Source: Spirochaetaceae bacterium bin103 (GTDB lineage: Bacteria > Spirochaetota > Spirochaetia > SZUA-6 > Bin103). Taken from it: DNA of 64,000 nucleotides. Under the pieces are notes generated by a model. The model had not been told where the DNA came from and searched no databases. It saw only the letters and a list, made by a program, of their open reading frames with translations. Of this stretch, positions 34,649 through 44,286 are shown piece by piece. The stretch covers positions 16,443-80,442 of the forward strand of contig MPNH01000017.1 of assembly GCA_002238925.1 (NCBI GenBank), in the 5' to 3' direction. The position numbers and the translations under genes were made by a program. Each line of letters starts with the position of its first letter. Position 1 is the stretch's first letter.

Positions 34649-35650
34649 ATGACCGCTTACATCATCAGACGGGTCATTCTGATCATCCCCACGCTGTTCA
34701 TCGTCTCGCTGCTGGCGTTCTTCTTGATCCGCTGGATTCCCGGCGACGTCATCGACCTGATGGTGGCGATCATGCAGCAGTACGTGTCCCTCGGAAGCAC
34801 GACCACGGATCTGGTGGGCAGCAGCGAGGAGGTGGTGGCGCAGCTTGCGCAGACACTGCGCGAACAGCTTGGACTGGATGTCCCGGCGCACATTCAGTAC
34901 CTGCGCTGGCTTGGGGATCTGTTCCGGGGCCAGCTCGGAGATTCGCTGTGGACCAGGCAGCCGGTCGGAACGGACATCCTGTTCCGCCTGCCGATATCTC
35001 TCCAGCTCGGCCTGATGGCGATCATCTTCTCGCTGGTGATTGCGCTGCCGGTCGGCATCATTTCCGGGATCCGGCCGGACTCGGGCATCGACCAGGTTCT
35101 GCGCAGCTTTGCCATTCTGCTGGTTACCGTTCCGGCTTTCTGGCTCGGCACAATGGTCGTTGTCTACCCGGCGCTGTGGTGGGGATGGGCGCCGCCGCTG
35201 TTCTTCGTCCAATTCGGTGACGATCCGCTCGGCAACCTGGCCCAGATGTTCGTGCCGTCACTCATCCAGGGGATGCTGTTGTCGGGAATCATAATGCGAT
35301 TTACGCGCACCATGATGCTGGAGGTGCTGCGCCAGGACTACGTCCGCACCGCATGGGCGAAGGGGCTGCGGGAGCGGGTGCTGGTGGTGCGCCACGTCCT
35401 CAAGAACGCCACGATTCCGGTAATCACGATGATCGGACTGCAGTTGCCGGTCCTGATTGGCGGGGCCGTGATCGTGGAGAAGATCTTCAACATACCGGGC
35501 CTCGGATCGCTGATTATCGAAGCACTCGAGAAACGTGACTACCCCGTAGTCACCGCCGTAAACCTGCTCATGGCTGGGGTCGTGCTGGTCGTCAATGTCT
35601 TGATCGACGTCAGTTACGCCTATCTCGACCCGCGGATCCGCTACGACTGA
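34649..35650 (+). CDS. ABC transporter permease, OppB/DppB type (operon A)
   Basis: 333 residues from ATG 34649, with GGAG four bases upstream. The start TAYIIRRVILIIPTLFIVSL is the family N-terminus; a longer periplasmic loop than in its paralogues (MQQYVSLGSTTTDLVGSSEE) lies between helix 1 and the LGLDVPAHIQYLRWL segment. The EAA loop LRQDYVRTAWAKGLRERV and the end AYLDPRIRYD are conserved. It overlaps the following permease start by one base. Confidence 0.92.
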   Translation: MTAYIIRRVILIIPTLFIVSLLAFFLIRWIPGDVIDLMVAIMQQYVSLGSTTTDLVGSSEEVVAQLAQTLREQLGLDVPAHIQYLRWLGDLFRGQLGDSLWTRQPVGTDILFRLPISLQLGLMAIIFSLVIALPVGIISGIRPDSGIDQVLRSFAILLVTVPAFWLGTMVVVYPALWWGWAPPLFFVQFGDDPLGNLAQMFVPSLIQGMLLSGIIMRFTRTMMLEVLRQDYVRTAWAKGLRERVLVVRHVLKNATIPVITMIGLQLPVLIGGAVIVEKIFNIPGLGSLIIEALEKRDYPVVTAVNLLMAGVVLVVNVLIDVSYAYLDPRIRYD

Positions 35651-36591
35651 TGGCTGACACCGCGGCGCCCAAGGCGCCGGCCGCCGATCAGCGCCCACAT
35701 ACGTCACTCCTGCGCCAGACCCTCTCCCGGTTGTTCCGGGAGAAGAAGCTGGGCGCCGTCGGGCTGATCATCATGGTGCTGTTTCTGTTGGTCGGCATCT
35801 TCGCCGACGTGCTTGCCACCCACGACATGTTCGAGCAGAACGTCCCGCGGCGTTTGGAGGGGCCGTCGTCCGACTATCCCCTGGGCACCGATCAGTTCGG
35901 GCGCGACGTGTACAGCCGGGTGGTGCAGGGCGCCCGCATCTCGATGCTGGTCGGCATCGCCGCCAGCCTGATTGCGGTGGTGGTGGCGACCGTGTTCGGA
36001 CTCCTGCTGGGATACTTCGGCGGGGTGGCGGATCTGATTGGCCAGCGGGTGGTGGATGCCGTGCAGGCGTTTCCGTGGCTGTTCCTGATCATTACGGTGA
36101 TGTCGCTGCTCGGGCCGGGCATCCCGCAGGTCATCATCGTCCTGGGCGTACCCTGGGGCATCGTCAACATCAGGACCGTGCGCAGCGTCGTGCTGAGCGT
36201 GAAGGAAACCCCCTACGTGGAAGCGGCGCGGGCGACCGGCGCCGGCACCCTGCGCATCCTTGCCCGCCACATCGCGCCGCAGCTTGTCGCGCCGATGATC
36301 GTCCTGTTCACCGTTTCGGTGGGCGGCAACATCCTTGCCGAGGCGTCGGTGAGCTTCCTCGGCTTCGGCATACCGCCGCCGCAGCCGAGCTGGGGCAGCA
36401 TGCTGAGCATAGAGGGCCGCTCCTACATGCTGGAGGCGCCGTTGTTGGCGTTCTGGCCCGGACTGTGCCTGGCCATCGTGGTGTTCGGCATCAACATGTT
36501 CGGCGACGCGCTGCGCGACCTGCTCGACCCGCGCCTGCGCGGCGGCATCGGCCGATTCGGCGCCGAGGCCCCGCCCGCCGACCGCAATTGA
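35650..36591 (+). CDS. ABC transporter permease, OppC/DppC type (operon A)
   Basis: 313 residues. OppC hallmarks include FREKKLGAVGLIIMVLFLLV (helix 1), YPLGTDQFGRDVYSR, the EAA loop EAARATGAGTLRILARHIAP, and the end FGIPPPQPSWGSML...FGDALRDLLDPRLRGG. It forms the translocation pore with the OppB-like partner. The next plus-strand gene is another binding protein, so operon A has no ATPase. Confidence 0.92.
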   Translation: MADTAAPKAPAADQRPHTSLLRQTLSRLFREKKLGAVGLIIMVLFLLVGIFADVLATHDMFEQNVPRRLEGPSSDYPLGTDQFGRDVYSRVVQGARISMLVGIAASLIAVVVATVFGLLLGYFGGVADLIGQRVVDAVQAFPWLFLIITVMSLLGPGIPQVIIVLGVPWGIVNIRTVRSVVLSVKETPYVEAARATGAGTLRILARHIAPQLVAPMIVLFTVSVGGNILAEASVSFLGFGIPPPQPSWGSMLSIEGRSYMLEAPLLAFWPGLCLAIVVFGINMFGDALRDLLDPRLRGGIGRFGAEAPPADRN

Positions 36592-36727
36592 ACGAAGATT
36601 CGATTGCTGCCGTGCGGGGCGGCTCCGCGGCGTTGGCCAGCGCCCGATGCAGAACGTCCGGCGTCAACCTCGCGGGTAGCGGCGGCGTGGAGCTGTGCGT
36701 GAACGAGACGGTGGGGGCTGGCGGTGC

Positions 36728-37174
36728 TCACTCCTCGCAGTATTCGAATGTCCCGTCTCGCGTTCTGGTGTAGCTTCGTTCCGACTCGCCGCGCCACAAC
36801 GTCAGCGTGTCCCCGCACCTGCGCCATGTGCGAGTCTGTGGAGCCTCCGCGGCACCGTCCTTTCCCACGAACACGAGGATGAGCTGATCGTCGCGCTTGG
36901 CCTCGTAGTTGCCGCGTCCAAGCACGGTGGGGATGGTGCTCACGCCAGCGTGGGTCACGGTCCACTCGAACTCTCCGGAGTCGGTAAACGTCCACGCGTA
37001 GATGCTTCCACCCGCGTGCCGGTAAAACCATTCACCGGCGAATTCCGGCGGATCGGCGTCCTGCTCCTGCGCCGACGCCTCGGCGGATACGGACATTGCC
37101 GCGGTCACGGCCGCAATCGCCACGGCCAAAACGATGCGGGCCGTTGTTGCGTGTCCTCTTGAGTACGAATTCAT
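36728..37174 (-). CDS. Small secreted protein of unknown function
   Basis: 148 residues. A signal peptide covers about 1-36 (ARIVLAVAIAAVTAAMSVSA, cut near ASAQEQ). The mature part is rich in Trp/Tyr/Thr with beta-strand character (FAGEWFYRHAGGSIYAWTF, YEAKRDDQLILVFVG) and two Cys (RRCGD, EYCEE) that may form a disulphide. It looks like a lipocalin- or META-like small beta barrel (GEW start), but no family is recognised. It is divergent from operon B and lies between two transporter operons. Confidence 0.7.
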   Translation of the reverse strand: MNSYSRGHATTARIVLAVAIAAVTAAMSVSAEASAQEQDADPPEFAGEWFYRHAGGSIYAWTFTDSGEFEWTVTHAGVSTIPTVLGRGNYEAKRDDQLILVFVGKDGAAEAPQTRTWRRCGDTLTLWRGESERSYTRTRDGTFEYCEE

Positions 37175-37193
37175 CTGAACGCCATCCGAAAAA

Positions 37194-37223
37194 TTGACAT
37201 GCCCGGTGGGTAGTCATCATACT
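37194..37223 (+). promoter_or_regulatory. Candidate promoter of transporter operon B
   Basis: A perfect -35 TTGACA (37194-37199), 18-bp spacer and CATACT (37218-37223). Transcription would begin near 37230, with AGGAGGGA at 37243-37250 before the GTG start 37255. Confidence 0.55.
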
Positions 37224-37254
37224 AAATTGAATCCGACATTTGAGGAGGGACCGA

Positions 37255-39090
37255 GTGAGATTTTCATTCCCAATTAAGTTAGGAGTCTTGGCGCTCGCGC
37301 TGGGCTTCGCGCTGGCGGCGGCTACTCTGTGGGCGTCACCCGCCAGCGAGACGATGGTGGCCGATGTCGAGATGGTGACCGTGGAGCTAACGCGCACCGA
37401 CGGCACCACGATGAGCATAGAGGTAGAGAAGCCACGCTACGGCGGCTGGGCGACGGAGGCCGTCCTGGGGGGCACTACCACCGACCCGACCGGTCCGAGC
37501 CATTTGGCCTGGCCATCGCAACCGCCCTACGATCGACTAGTAGTGGTCGACTGGGCGCGCGGAGTCTCAGGCACCGGCGAGTTCAGCAAGCCGGGCGACG
37601 TACCGCAGGTCTGGTGGATCGGCGACGCGGCCGAAAGCTTCGAGCAGACCGGTCCCACCAACGTCGTATTCCATATCCGGCGCGGCATTCACTTCTGGGA
37701 CAAGGAGAACGTCGTGAACCCCGTGCCCGAGCTGGAGTCGGCGTACGGACGGGAGGCGAACGCCCACGACGTGGTGTTCTCGGCCAACTCGCAGAAGGAG
37801 AACCCGGCCTCGGGCGCCTGGCCCAACTTCACCTGGACGGCGCGCGACGACTGGACCGTGGACGTCGACTGGGCCGGCCACGGGGCGGACTATACGTGGG
37901 AGAACTTTCGGCTACTGGGTAATATGACCCTGCGTCCGGTGGAAGCCGAGGGCGTGGACATGGTCGACTGGCGCAACGCGCTCGGCACCGGGCCCTTCAT
38001 CTGGTCCAACTACGTCGATGGCAGCGTCGCCGAGTACGTCAAGAACCCCAACTACTGGGGCACGGACCCGCTGTTTCCCGAGAATCAGCAACCGTACATC
38101 GACGGGTTCCGCATGATTCCGTTCGCCGAGATCGAGGCGGTCGGAGCGGGCCTGCGTACCGGTCAGATCGACCGTAACGGCAGTTTGTTCGCGTTCCTCC
38201 CGGAGCGCTGGAAAGACTCCCTCTCCGAGACCAATCCCGAGCTCAACTCCCGCGTGGGCCAGTGGCGCCAGGCGATATTTCACATGCGCCAGGACCTGCC
38301 GGGCAGCAAGTTCGCCGACATGCGGGTGCGGCAGGCGTTCATGCTCGCCATTCCGCACCAGGAGGTGAATGACCAGTTCTACGCCGGCGCCGGGCTCACC
38401 TACGCGTGGCCGGCGTATCCGACCACCGGAGCGTTCTTCGTCCCGCTGGAGGACCTGCCCACCGAACCGCTGCTCGCGCACGAGGGGTCGGGGGCGAGCG
38501 CCCATTCATTGATCGGTCGCGATCTCGACAAGGCGCGCAAGCTGCTGGCGGACGCCGGCTATCCCGACGGCTTCGAGTTCGAGGTGATCACACCGCCGGA
38601 GTTCCAGCACTTCACCGAGCTGTACTCCGGCTACTGGGACGACATCGGCCTGATCGCCAACATCAATGTTCAGGAGTCGGGGGTCTACTCGACCATCATG
38701 GTGAACGGCGAGCATCAGGAGATGGTCGCCAACGACTGGGGTAACGGCCCGAGCGCGTTCTCGACGCTGGTCCACTACTACGACAACAACAGCTCGTGGA
38801 ACTACTCGCGCGCCGCCACGCCGGTGTACGACCAGTTCCGCGCCGAGATTGCCGGCCTGCCGCCGGCCGACGGGATCGCGCGCTACAACGAGTATTTTGT
38901 GTACGCGCTGGAACGCTCCGACACCATCCCGGTCGTTGCCGAGCCGACCTTCCTATTCTGGCAGCCATGGATCAAGGGCTACAATGGCGAGAAGGGAGTC
39001 GCGGTCGACCGCTGGCTCGCCTTGTCCCGGTTCTACTGGGTCGATACCGACATGAAGCAGCAGATGTCCGGGCGCGGACCAAACGAGTAA
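37255..39090 (+). CDS. ABC transporter solute-binding protein, family 5 (operon B)
   Basis: 611 residues from GTG 37255, fixed by AGGAGGGA; an in-frame TTG at 37240 lies next to this site and cannot be the start. The signal peptide is about 1-29 (LGVLALALGFALAAATLWAS) with no lipobox. The mature N-terminus (TVELTRTDGTTMSIEVEKPR, YGG) is close to the operon A protein. Family elements include HIRRGIHFWDKENV, ALGTGPFIWSNYVDGS, KNPNYWGTDPLFPENQQPY and MLAIPHQEVNDQFY. It is exported to the periplasm and is the first gene of a three-gene transporter operon. Confidence 0.92.
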   Translation: MRFSFPIKLGVLALALGFALAAATLWASPASETMVADVEMVTVELTRTDGTTMSIEVEKPRYGGWATEAVLGGTTTDPTGPSHLAWPSQPPYDRLVVVDWARGVSGTGEFSKPGDVPQVWWIGDAAESFEQTGPTNVVFHIRRGIHFWDKENVVNPVPELESAYGREANAHDVVFSANSQKENPASGAWPNFTWTARDDWTVDVDWAGHGADYTWENFRLLGNMTLRPVEAEGVDMVDWRNALGTGPFIWSNYVDGSVAEYVKNPNYWGTDPLFPENQQPYIDGFRMIPFAEIEAVGAGLRTGQIDRNGSLFAFLPERWKDSLSETNPELNSRVGQWRQAIFHMRQDLPGSKFADMRVRQAFMLAIPHQEVNDQFYAGAGLTYAWPAYPTTGAFFVPLEDLPTEPLLAHEGSGASAHSLIGRDLDKARKLLADAGYPDGFEFEVITPPEFQHFTELYSGYWDDIGLIANINVQESGVYSTIMVNGEHQEMVANDWGNGPSAFSTLVHYYDNNSSWNYSRAATPVYDQFRAEIAGLPPADGIARYNEYFVYALERSDTIPVVAEPTFLFWQPWIKGYNGEKGVAVDRWLALSRFYWVDTDMKQQMSGRGPNE

Positions 39091-39109
39091 CCCCGCCCAC
39101 GATTATCCT

Positions 39110-39156
39110 AGCGCGAGGGTGGCGCTTTAGTGTGGTGTCGCGCGAGCGGCACCGCA
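39110..39156 (+). terminator. Possible intercistronic hairpins, operon B
   Basis: AGCGC/GCGCT (39110-39126) and an imperfect GTGGTGTCGC/GCGGCACCGCAC pair (about 39131-39156) lie between the binding protein and permease genes. They are weaker than the hairpins at the other operons. Confidence 0.35.
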
Positions 39157-39175
39157 CACGCGCCCCCGTTCAGCG

Positions 39176-40135
39176 ATGATGCAGACCTACATCATCCGCC
39201 GGCTGCTGCTCATCGTGCCGACGGTCTTCATCGTCACCGTCATCGTGTTCTTCTCGGTTCGTCTGATTCCCGGCGACGTGGTGGACATGATGGTGATGGG
39301 GATGGCGCGCGGCGCCGGCGTAGAGGACCCGAGGGAGTTGATCCGGGCCAAGCTCGGGCTGGATCAGCCCCTGGTGGCGCAATACGTGACGTGGGTGACG
39401 GGCGTGCTGGGCGGCGACCTAGGCGACGCGCTGGTAAGCCGTGAGTCCGTCACCAACTTGGTCCTGAACCGTCTCCCGGTCTCCCTCGAGGTCGGCGCGC
39501 TTGCGATCCTCATATCGCTGGCCATTGCGCTGCCGGTCGGCATCTACTCCGGCATACGGCCCGATACCGTCGGGGACTACCTGCTGCGCAGCTTCTCGAT
39601 CCTGCTGATCACCGTGCCCGGGTTCTGGATCGCGCTCATGGTGTGGGTGTATCCCGCGCTTTGGTGGGGCTGGGCGCCGCCGATGATCTACACCCGGTTT
39701 TCGATGAACCCGATCCGCAACCTCACGTCGCTGATCATCCCCGCGAGCATCCTCGGCATGTGGCTGTCTGGCGTGACGATGCGGTTGACGCGCACCATGA
39801 TGCTGGAGGTGCTGCGCCAGGACTACGTCCGTACCGCGTGGTCTAAGGGGCTGCAGGAACCGGTGGTGGTGGTCCGTCACGTGTTGCGCAACGCGATGCT
39901 GCCGGTGGTCACCATGATCGGTCTCATGCTGCCGGTTATGGTCGGCGGCGCCGTGATCGTCGAGACGCTGTTCCAGCTTCCCGGCCTGGGGAGCCTCTTG
40001 GTATTCGCCATCGAACGGCGCGATTACATCGTGGTGTCCGGCATCAACCTGGTGGTGGCCGGCTTCGTGTTGATCGTCAACCTGCTGATCGATCTGACCT
40101 ACAGCTTCCTCGACCCCCGCATTCGGTACGACTAG
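39176..40135 (+). CDS. ABC transporter permease, OppB/DppB type (operon B)
   Basis: 319 residues from ATG 39176 (or the next codon, ATG 39179). N-terminus MQTYIIRRLLLIVPTVFIV, then IPGDVVDMMVMGM, the EAA loop LRQDYVRTAWSKGLQEPV and the end SFLDPRIRYD identify it. Its stop TAG shares one base with the GTG start of the next gene, so the two are translationally coupled. Confidence 0.92.
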   Translation: MMQTYIIRRLLLIVPTVFIVTVIVFFSVRLIPGDVVDMMVMGMARGAGVEDPRELIRAKLGLDQPLVAQYVTWVTGVLGGDLGDALVSRESVTNLVLNRLPVSLEVGALAILISLAIALPVGIYSGIRPDTVGDYLLRSFSILLITVPGFWIALMVWVYPALWWGWAPPMIYTRFSMNPIRNLTSLIIPASILGMWLSGVTMRLTRTMMLEVLRQDYVRTAWSKGLQEPVVVVRHVLRNAMLPVVTMIGLMLPVMVGGAVIVETLFQLPGLGSLLVFAIERRDYIVVSGINLVVAGFVLIVNLLIDLTYSFLDPRIRYD

Positions 40136-41091
40136 TGAGTCAGCCGGCGGAAATAACGGGGGTCGGGACAGGCGCGGCCACGAGACAGCACCGCCTCTGG
40201 GAGTTGCTGCGCCGGTTTGCCCGCGAGAAGCGCATCGGCGCGATTAGTGGCATCCTCGTGCTCTTGTTCCTGCTCGTGGGCATCTTCGCCGACCTGCTCG
40301 CGCCCTACGGCCTGCGCGACCAGGAGCTCTCGCGCCGGTTGCTGCCGCCGTCGGCCGAGTGGCCGCTGGGAACCGACCAGTTCGGCAGAGACCAGTTGAG
40401 CCGCGTTATCCATGGCGCACGAGTGTCGATGGTAGTAGGCATCGCCTCCAGCGCGCTCACGATCGTCGTGGCGATGGCGCTTGGACTGCTGTGCGGCTAT
40501 TGGGGCGGGGCGTTCGATCTCATCGTGCAACGCTTCGTCGATGCCTGGCTGACGTTCCCTTGGTTGTTCATCGTGCTTACGGTGATGTCAATTCTCGGTC
40601 CCGGCCTGCTGCAGGTGATCCTGGTGCTGGGCATCTCGTCCGGGATCGGCAATACCCGTACCGTGCGCAGCGTGGTGCTGAGCGTGAGGGAAGCGATGTA
40701 CGTGCAGTCTGCGCGAGCGGTCGGCGCGGCCACCTTCAGGATCCTGTGGCGCCACATCGCGCCGGAACTGATCGCGCCGATGATCGTGCTGTTCACGGTG
40801 TCACTGGGCGGCAACATCATCGCCGAGGCGACGCTGAGCTTTCTCGGCTATGGCATCCCGCCGCCGCAGCCGAGCTGGGGTGGCATGCTCAGCATTGAGG
40901 GCCGCCAGTACATGCTGCAGGCGCCGTGGCTGGCGTTCTGGCCGGGTCTGTGCCTGGCTCTCGTCGTGTACGGTGCCAACATGTTCGGCGACGCGCTGCG
41001 CGATTTGCTGGATCCGCGCCTGCGCGGCGGTGCGGGACGTTTCGGAACTACGCGGCGCGCCAAGCCGCTCACGCCAACCGCGCGGGCGTGA
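40135..41091 (+). CDS. ABC transporter permease, OppC/DppC type (operon B)
   Basis: 318 residues from GTG 40135. OppC motifs: REKRIGAISGILVLLFLLVG, WPLGTDQFGRDQLSR, EAA loop QSARAVGAATFRILWRHIAP, and FLGYGIPPPQPSWGGMLS with FGDALRDLLDPRLRGG. It is the last gene of operon B; a minus-strand haloperoxidase gene follows, not an ATPase. Confidence 0.92.
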   Translation: MSQPAEITGVGTGAATRQHRLWELLRRFAREKRIGAISGILVLLFLLVGIFADLLAPYGLRDQELSRRLLPPSAEWPLGTDQFGRDQLSRVIHGARVSMVVGIASSALTIVVAMALGLLCGYWGGAFDLIVQRFVDAWLTFPWLFIVLTVMSILGPGLLQVILVLGISSGIGNTRTVRSVVLSVREAMYVQSARAVGAATFRILWRHIAPELIAPMIVLFTVSLGGNIIAEATLSFLGYGIPPPQPSWGGMLSIEGRQYMLQAPWLAFWPGLCLALVVYGANMFGDALRDLLDPRLRGGAGRFGTTRRAKPLTPTARA

Positions 41092-41259
41092 TACACGCGC
41101 ACACGGCACCCCAGGGCGCGACAGCTATCCGCTCTTCGGGAACTGATCCATCCAACGTTTCGCATAGTTTATCGCCAGCGCGCGGCCCGCGGCCAAGTCG
41201 TCCGGGTGTGGCGCAGTGAGCGACTGCTCAGGCTGCCAAGGGAACGTGAGTACTCGAGA

Positions 41260-43197
41260 TCAGGTGTCGCCGAACAAGGCAAGGGCGTGGTTGAACGCCG
41301 CGCTGCCGACCCGGGCTCCGAGGATCCGCCCCGGAAGGTCGTCGACACTGGGGTGGATGCCGCCGTACAGGCGGGAGATTGCGGCCTCGTCCGCGGCGTC
41401 GTAGTAGGTGGCCCACTGCAGGCGGATCGTCTCGCTGGGGCCGGTCTCGAACACTAGGAACTCGTTGGCCGGCGCCGTGAATTCGCCCAGCCCGCCGGGA
41501 AAGAACGCGCTACCGGTAAAGCGCGCCAGCACCTCCGCTGCAGCGCGGCTGAACGTGCTGTGCCCGGAGACGTAGCCGGCGAACGGCGGCGTGACGAAGC
41601 TGTCGCGCTGATAGGGAAGCCACTCGGTGGCGCGGATCCAGCCGGCGCCCCAGTAGTCGTTGCCGGTCAGCTCGCGCGGCGGCGTTCGCTTGATCACTGG
41701 TACTTCCGGGATCACGCTGGCCGCCATCTGCTGGCGGTTGAACGTGCGCTGCACTACCGAAGGCGCCCGTCCGCGCCACGCGTACACGGCGATCTCGCCG
41801 ACGTGGTCGGCGAGGTGAGAGTGGCGTTCGCCGGCCGCCGCGGACTCCGGCGTGATTACCTCGATCAGTTCGGGCTCGAGCGGCAGTCCGTGCGGGTGGT
41901 AGGCGGGTCCGGAGGGGTCAGAGGACTGACCGAATTGCCCCATGAACCGAATCGCGGTGATCGGCCGCACGTAGTCGTAGTGGCCCTTGATGCCCCAGGC
42001 CGCGATCGCAGCGTCGTGCAACGCCCCGTTCAGAGCCAGGTACAGCTTGACGTCCCACTCCAGAGGGGCGAGTTCGGCCCCGGCGCCGCGCAGCAAGCGG
42101 CGCTGCTGCGGGTGATCGGTGACGTAGTTGGCCAGCGCGTTCCAGTGGCCGGGCGGCGTCTCGGAGTCGGGTCCGTCGGCCCAGAACTCGGCGATGACGC
42201 GCGTCCAGTCGCCGCGCTTGACAACGTTGGCGGCGTATGGGCGGCCGGTGACTGGATTGCGCGCGTAACCCCGGCCGTCGTTGGCACCGAGCGAGTTGCC
42301 GCCGAGCGCGCCCGGCCCGATGTCTATGAGGACGCCGTCGTCTGGATCGAGCGTCGCGCTGAAGCGCACGACCTCTGCGAACGCGTCGCGATATTCGGCT
42401 GACCGGTCGCTGCGGAGGTACGGCGGCGCTCCGGGATCGTGGTAGACGCCGGGAGCCGCCAGCGCGGCGCGGGGCAGCGCGAACGGCGTCACCTCGCCCC
42501 AGTGGGAGCCGATGAAGCGCTGCACGTTGCCCGCTTGGCGCCGGCCGGCCTGATCGATGAACTCCAGCAGCGACAGCGGCTGCCAGCGGTTCGGATCGGC
42601 CAGCTCGCCAGCGCCCGGCAGGGCTACGAAGAGCGGGGGATTGACCGGTTCGTAGCCGGTTTCGAACGCGTAGTCGCCGAGCTCGTCGGCACCGTCGGCA
42701 AGGCCGTGCCTGATCACCCGCAACGCCGCGCGGTTGCCGACTGCGGCGGCGCTGTTTCCCCGAGTGGTTTCGTTGGATGGGTGGTAGCCGAACTCGGCCA
42801 GCAGCGCGTCGAAGCTCGGCAACGACTCCTCCGCCCCCGGCGACTCGCGGTAGCGATGGACCAGCACGCGGTAGGCGGCGTAGCTGATCGCCTCGTTGCG
42901 GGATGCCGCCACGTCGTCGGTCCGCATCCGTTCGTCCGCCAGAATCGGCCGGGCCAGGGGGCGATTCCCGCCCGCGCCCGTGTCGTATACCGCCCATGCG
43001 TCCCACATCGCCACCGACAGGTGGTAGAGGTTGCGCGCGTGCAGCGGCGGGCGGGCGAAGTCGTTGCGGATCGCTTCCAGGGCCACCTGGTTCCAGCGGC
43101 GAGCCACGGATGGTTCTTCACCGGATGCATGTGCCGAAACCAGGGCCATGACGGCGGCCGTGGCACCGGCGCGGAGGCACTCACGCCACTTGTACAC
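41260..43197 (-). CDS. Exported vanadium-type haloperoxidase / PAP2-like protein
   Basis: 645 residues from GTG 43197, with a signal peptide about 1-26 (ATAAVMALVSAHASG). The vanadate/phosphate pocket motifs are present: Lys and Arg in KGHYDYVRPITAIRF (near 395), SGHSTFSRAAAEVLAR (near 550) and the catalytic His region RLYGGIHPSVDD (near 615). This is the three-motif pattern shared by vanadium haloperoxidases and PAP2 phosphatases; length and the HYDYVRP motif favour the haloperoxidase-like side. It is expected in the periplasm and would oxidise halide with peroxide, or hydrolyse a phosphate ester. It is convergent with operon B. There is a 168-bp gap to the operon without a clear gene. Confidence 0.8.
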   Translation of the reverse strand: MYKWRECLRAGATAAVMALVSAHASGEEPSVARRWNQVALEAIRNDFARPPLHARNLYHLSVAMWDAWAVYDTGAGGNRPLARPILADERMRTDDVAASRNEAISYAAYRVLVHRYRESPGAEESLPSFDALLAEFGYHPSNETTRGNSAAAVGNRAALRVIRHGLADGADELGDYAFETGYEPVNPPLFVALPGAGELADPNRWQPLSLLEFIDQAGRRQAGNVQRFIGSHWGEVTPFALPRAALAAPGVYHDPGAPPYLRSDRSAEYRDAFAEVVRFSATLDPDDGVLIDIGPGALGGNSLGANDGRGYARNPVTGRPYAANVVKRGDWTRVIAEFWADGPDSETPPGHWNALANYVTDHPQQRRLLRGAGAELAPLEWDVKLYLALNGALHDAAIAAWGIKGHYDYVRPITAIRFMGQFGQSSDPSGPAYHPHGLPLEPELIEVITPESAAAGERHSHLADHVGEIAVYAWRGRAPSVVQRTFNRQQMAASVIPEVPVIKRTPPRELTGNDYWGAGWIRATEWLPYQRDSFVTPPFAGYVSGHSTFSRAAAEVLARFTGSAFFPGGLGEFTAPANEFLVFETGPSETIRLQWATYYDAADEAAISRLYGGIHPSVDDLPGRILGARVGSAAFNHALALFGDT

Positions 43198-43600
43198 GGT
43201 GGGAAATTGTAGCCGCCGTGGTCCCGACGTTCAAAGTGCCCGACGACGCGGTGCAGGGCCGCTGCCGGTCCCTACGCACGGGTGAGGGGAACCGAGCGCC
43301 GGCAATCTTTGGGTTTTCGCTGCGGTTGACCCTACGGAGAGCGTGCCTCACGTAAGAATCTAACCGAAAGGGAGGCGGAGAACGAGGGGGGATCGCGAGG
43401 GGGGGACTCATGGTTTGTGGATAAGTGAATGGACTGAAGGCTGAAGGAAGATCGGCCGGGTTGATTACCGACGCCAACGCGATCACGACGACGAGGTTGG
43501 TCCCCTATGGCTGATGGGAGGTGATCGATATCGCGCCGTGTGATGGGCGGACCGGGGCAGCGGACGGTCTGGGGGCAATTTCGGCGCTGGTCACGGGGGT
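43198..43600. other. Gene-poor gap between haloperoxidase and decayed transporter operon
   Basis: About 400 bp. No intact gene, RNA gene or convincing promoter is seen. The right end merges into the degraded binding-protein gene; faint similarity to the intact paralogue begins about 43598. Confidence 0.5.
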
Positions 43601-44224
43601 GTCCGGATACCACCTCGTCTCGCGGGCTTCTCGACGAGGCCGGCTACCCGCGTGGCGAGGACGGCATCCGTTTCGAGACGAGCTTCATTACGGACTCCAC
43701 GCTCGATGAGAACTACCCTGCGTATTTTGCGTACTTCGAGGATGTCGGCATCCGGGTCAACATGGACCCGATCCCGAACGGCGGCCACTGGGGCATGATC
43801 GGCGGTGCGGACGGACCGAACGACGAGCGCTTTACCGGCCTGGCGTTTCATAATGCCGGCGGCACGAGCTTCTCGGTGTTGGCCACGCACTTCTGGAACG
43901 CAGTATCGGCCGTTCTACAGCATGGGTCGGATCCAGGGTTCTCCCGAGGCCCTCGAGGTGGAGCGATTGTTCGAAGCGGTCAACTTGCTCGAGGCCAACA
44001 CTCCCGAGTGGACCGACGCGCTTCTGGACCTGGTCTTCTACTGGCAGGAGCAATTGTGGTTCCTGGACTTCGGCGCCGTCCACGAGTACATGGCATGGCA
44101 GCCGTGGGTGAAGGGAATGGAAGGCATGAGCGGCTTGCAGACCTACCAGTACCACTTTACCAAGTACTTCTGGATCGACGCGGCTCTGAAGAAGGAGATC
44201 AGCGGGCGCGACGCGGACGAATAG
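43600..44224 (+). pseudogene. Decayed solute-binding protein gene, 5' end lost and frameshifted (operon C)
   Basis: Only the C-terminal third of a family-5 binding protein remains. LLDEAGYPRGEDGIRFETSF through VGIRVNMDPIPNGGHWGM to THFWNA lies in one frame. After about 43903, two bases are missing relative to the intact paralogue at 59490, and QYRPFYSMGRIQGSPEALEV to ALKKEISGRDADE at 44224 continues in another frame. The 5' two thirds, including the signal peptide, are absent. The closest relative in the window is the operon E binding protein. The product cannot be functional. Confidence 0.85.
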
Positions 44225-44247
44225 CGTCCCTCTGATCTGACCGTTCG

Positions 44248-44281
44248 CGGGGGCTGGGCCGGCTGGTCTGGCCCCCGTTTT
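44248..44281 (+). terminator. Intercistronic hairpin, decayed operon C
   Basis: CGGGGGC (44248-44254) pairs with GCCCCCG (44271-44277), with an inner GGCC/GGTC element, followed by TTTT. It is nearly identical to the hairpin at 61326-61355. Confidence 0.65.
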
Positions 44282-44286
44282 AGCGT

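Noticed and set aside
41125..41259. 44-codon open stretch directly after the haloperoxidase stop (APHPDDLAAGRALAINYAKR)
   Set aside because: Protein-like by eye and in the haloperoxidase frame, but without a start codon or known family. It could be a remnant or chance.
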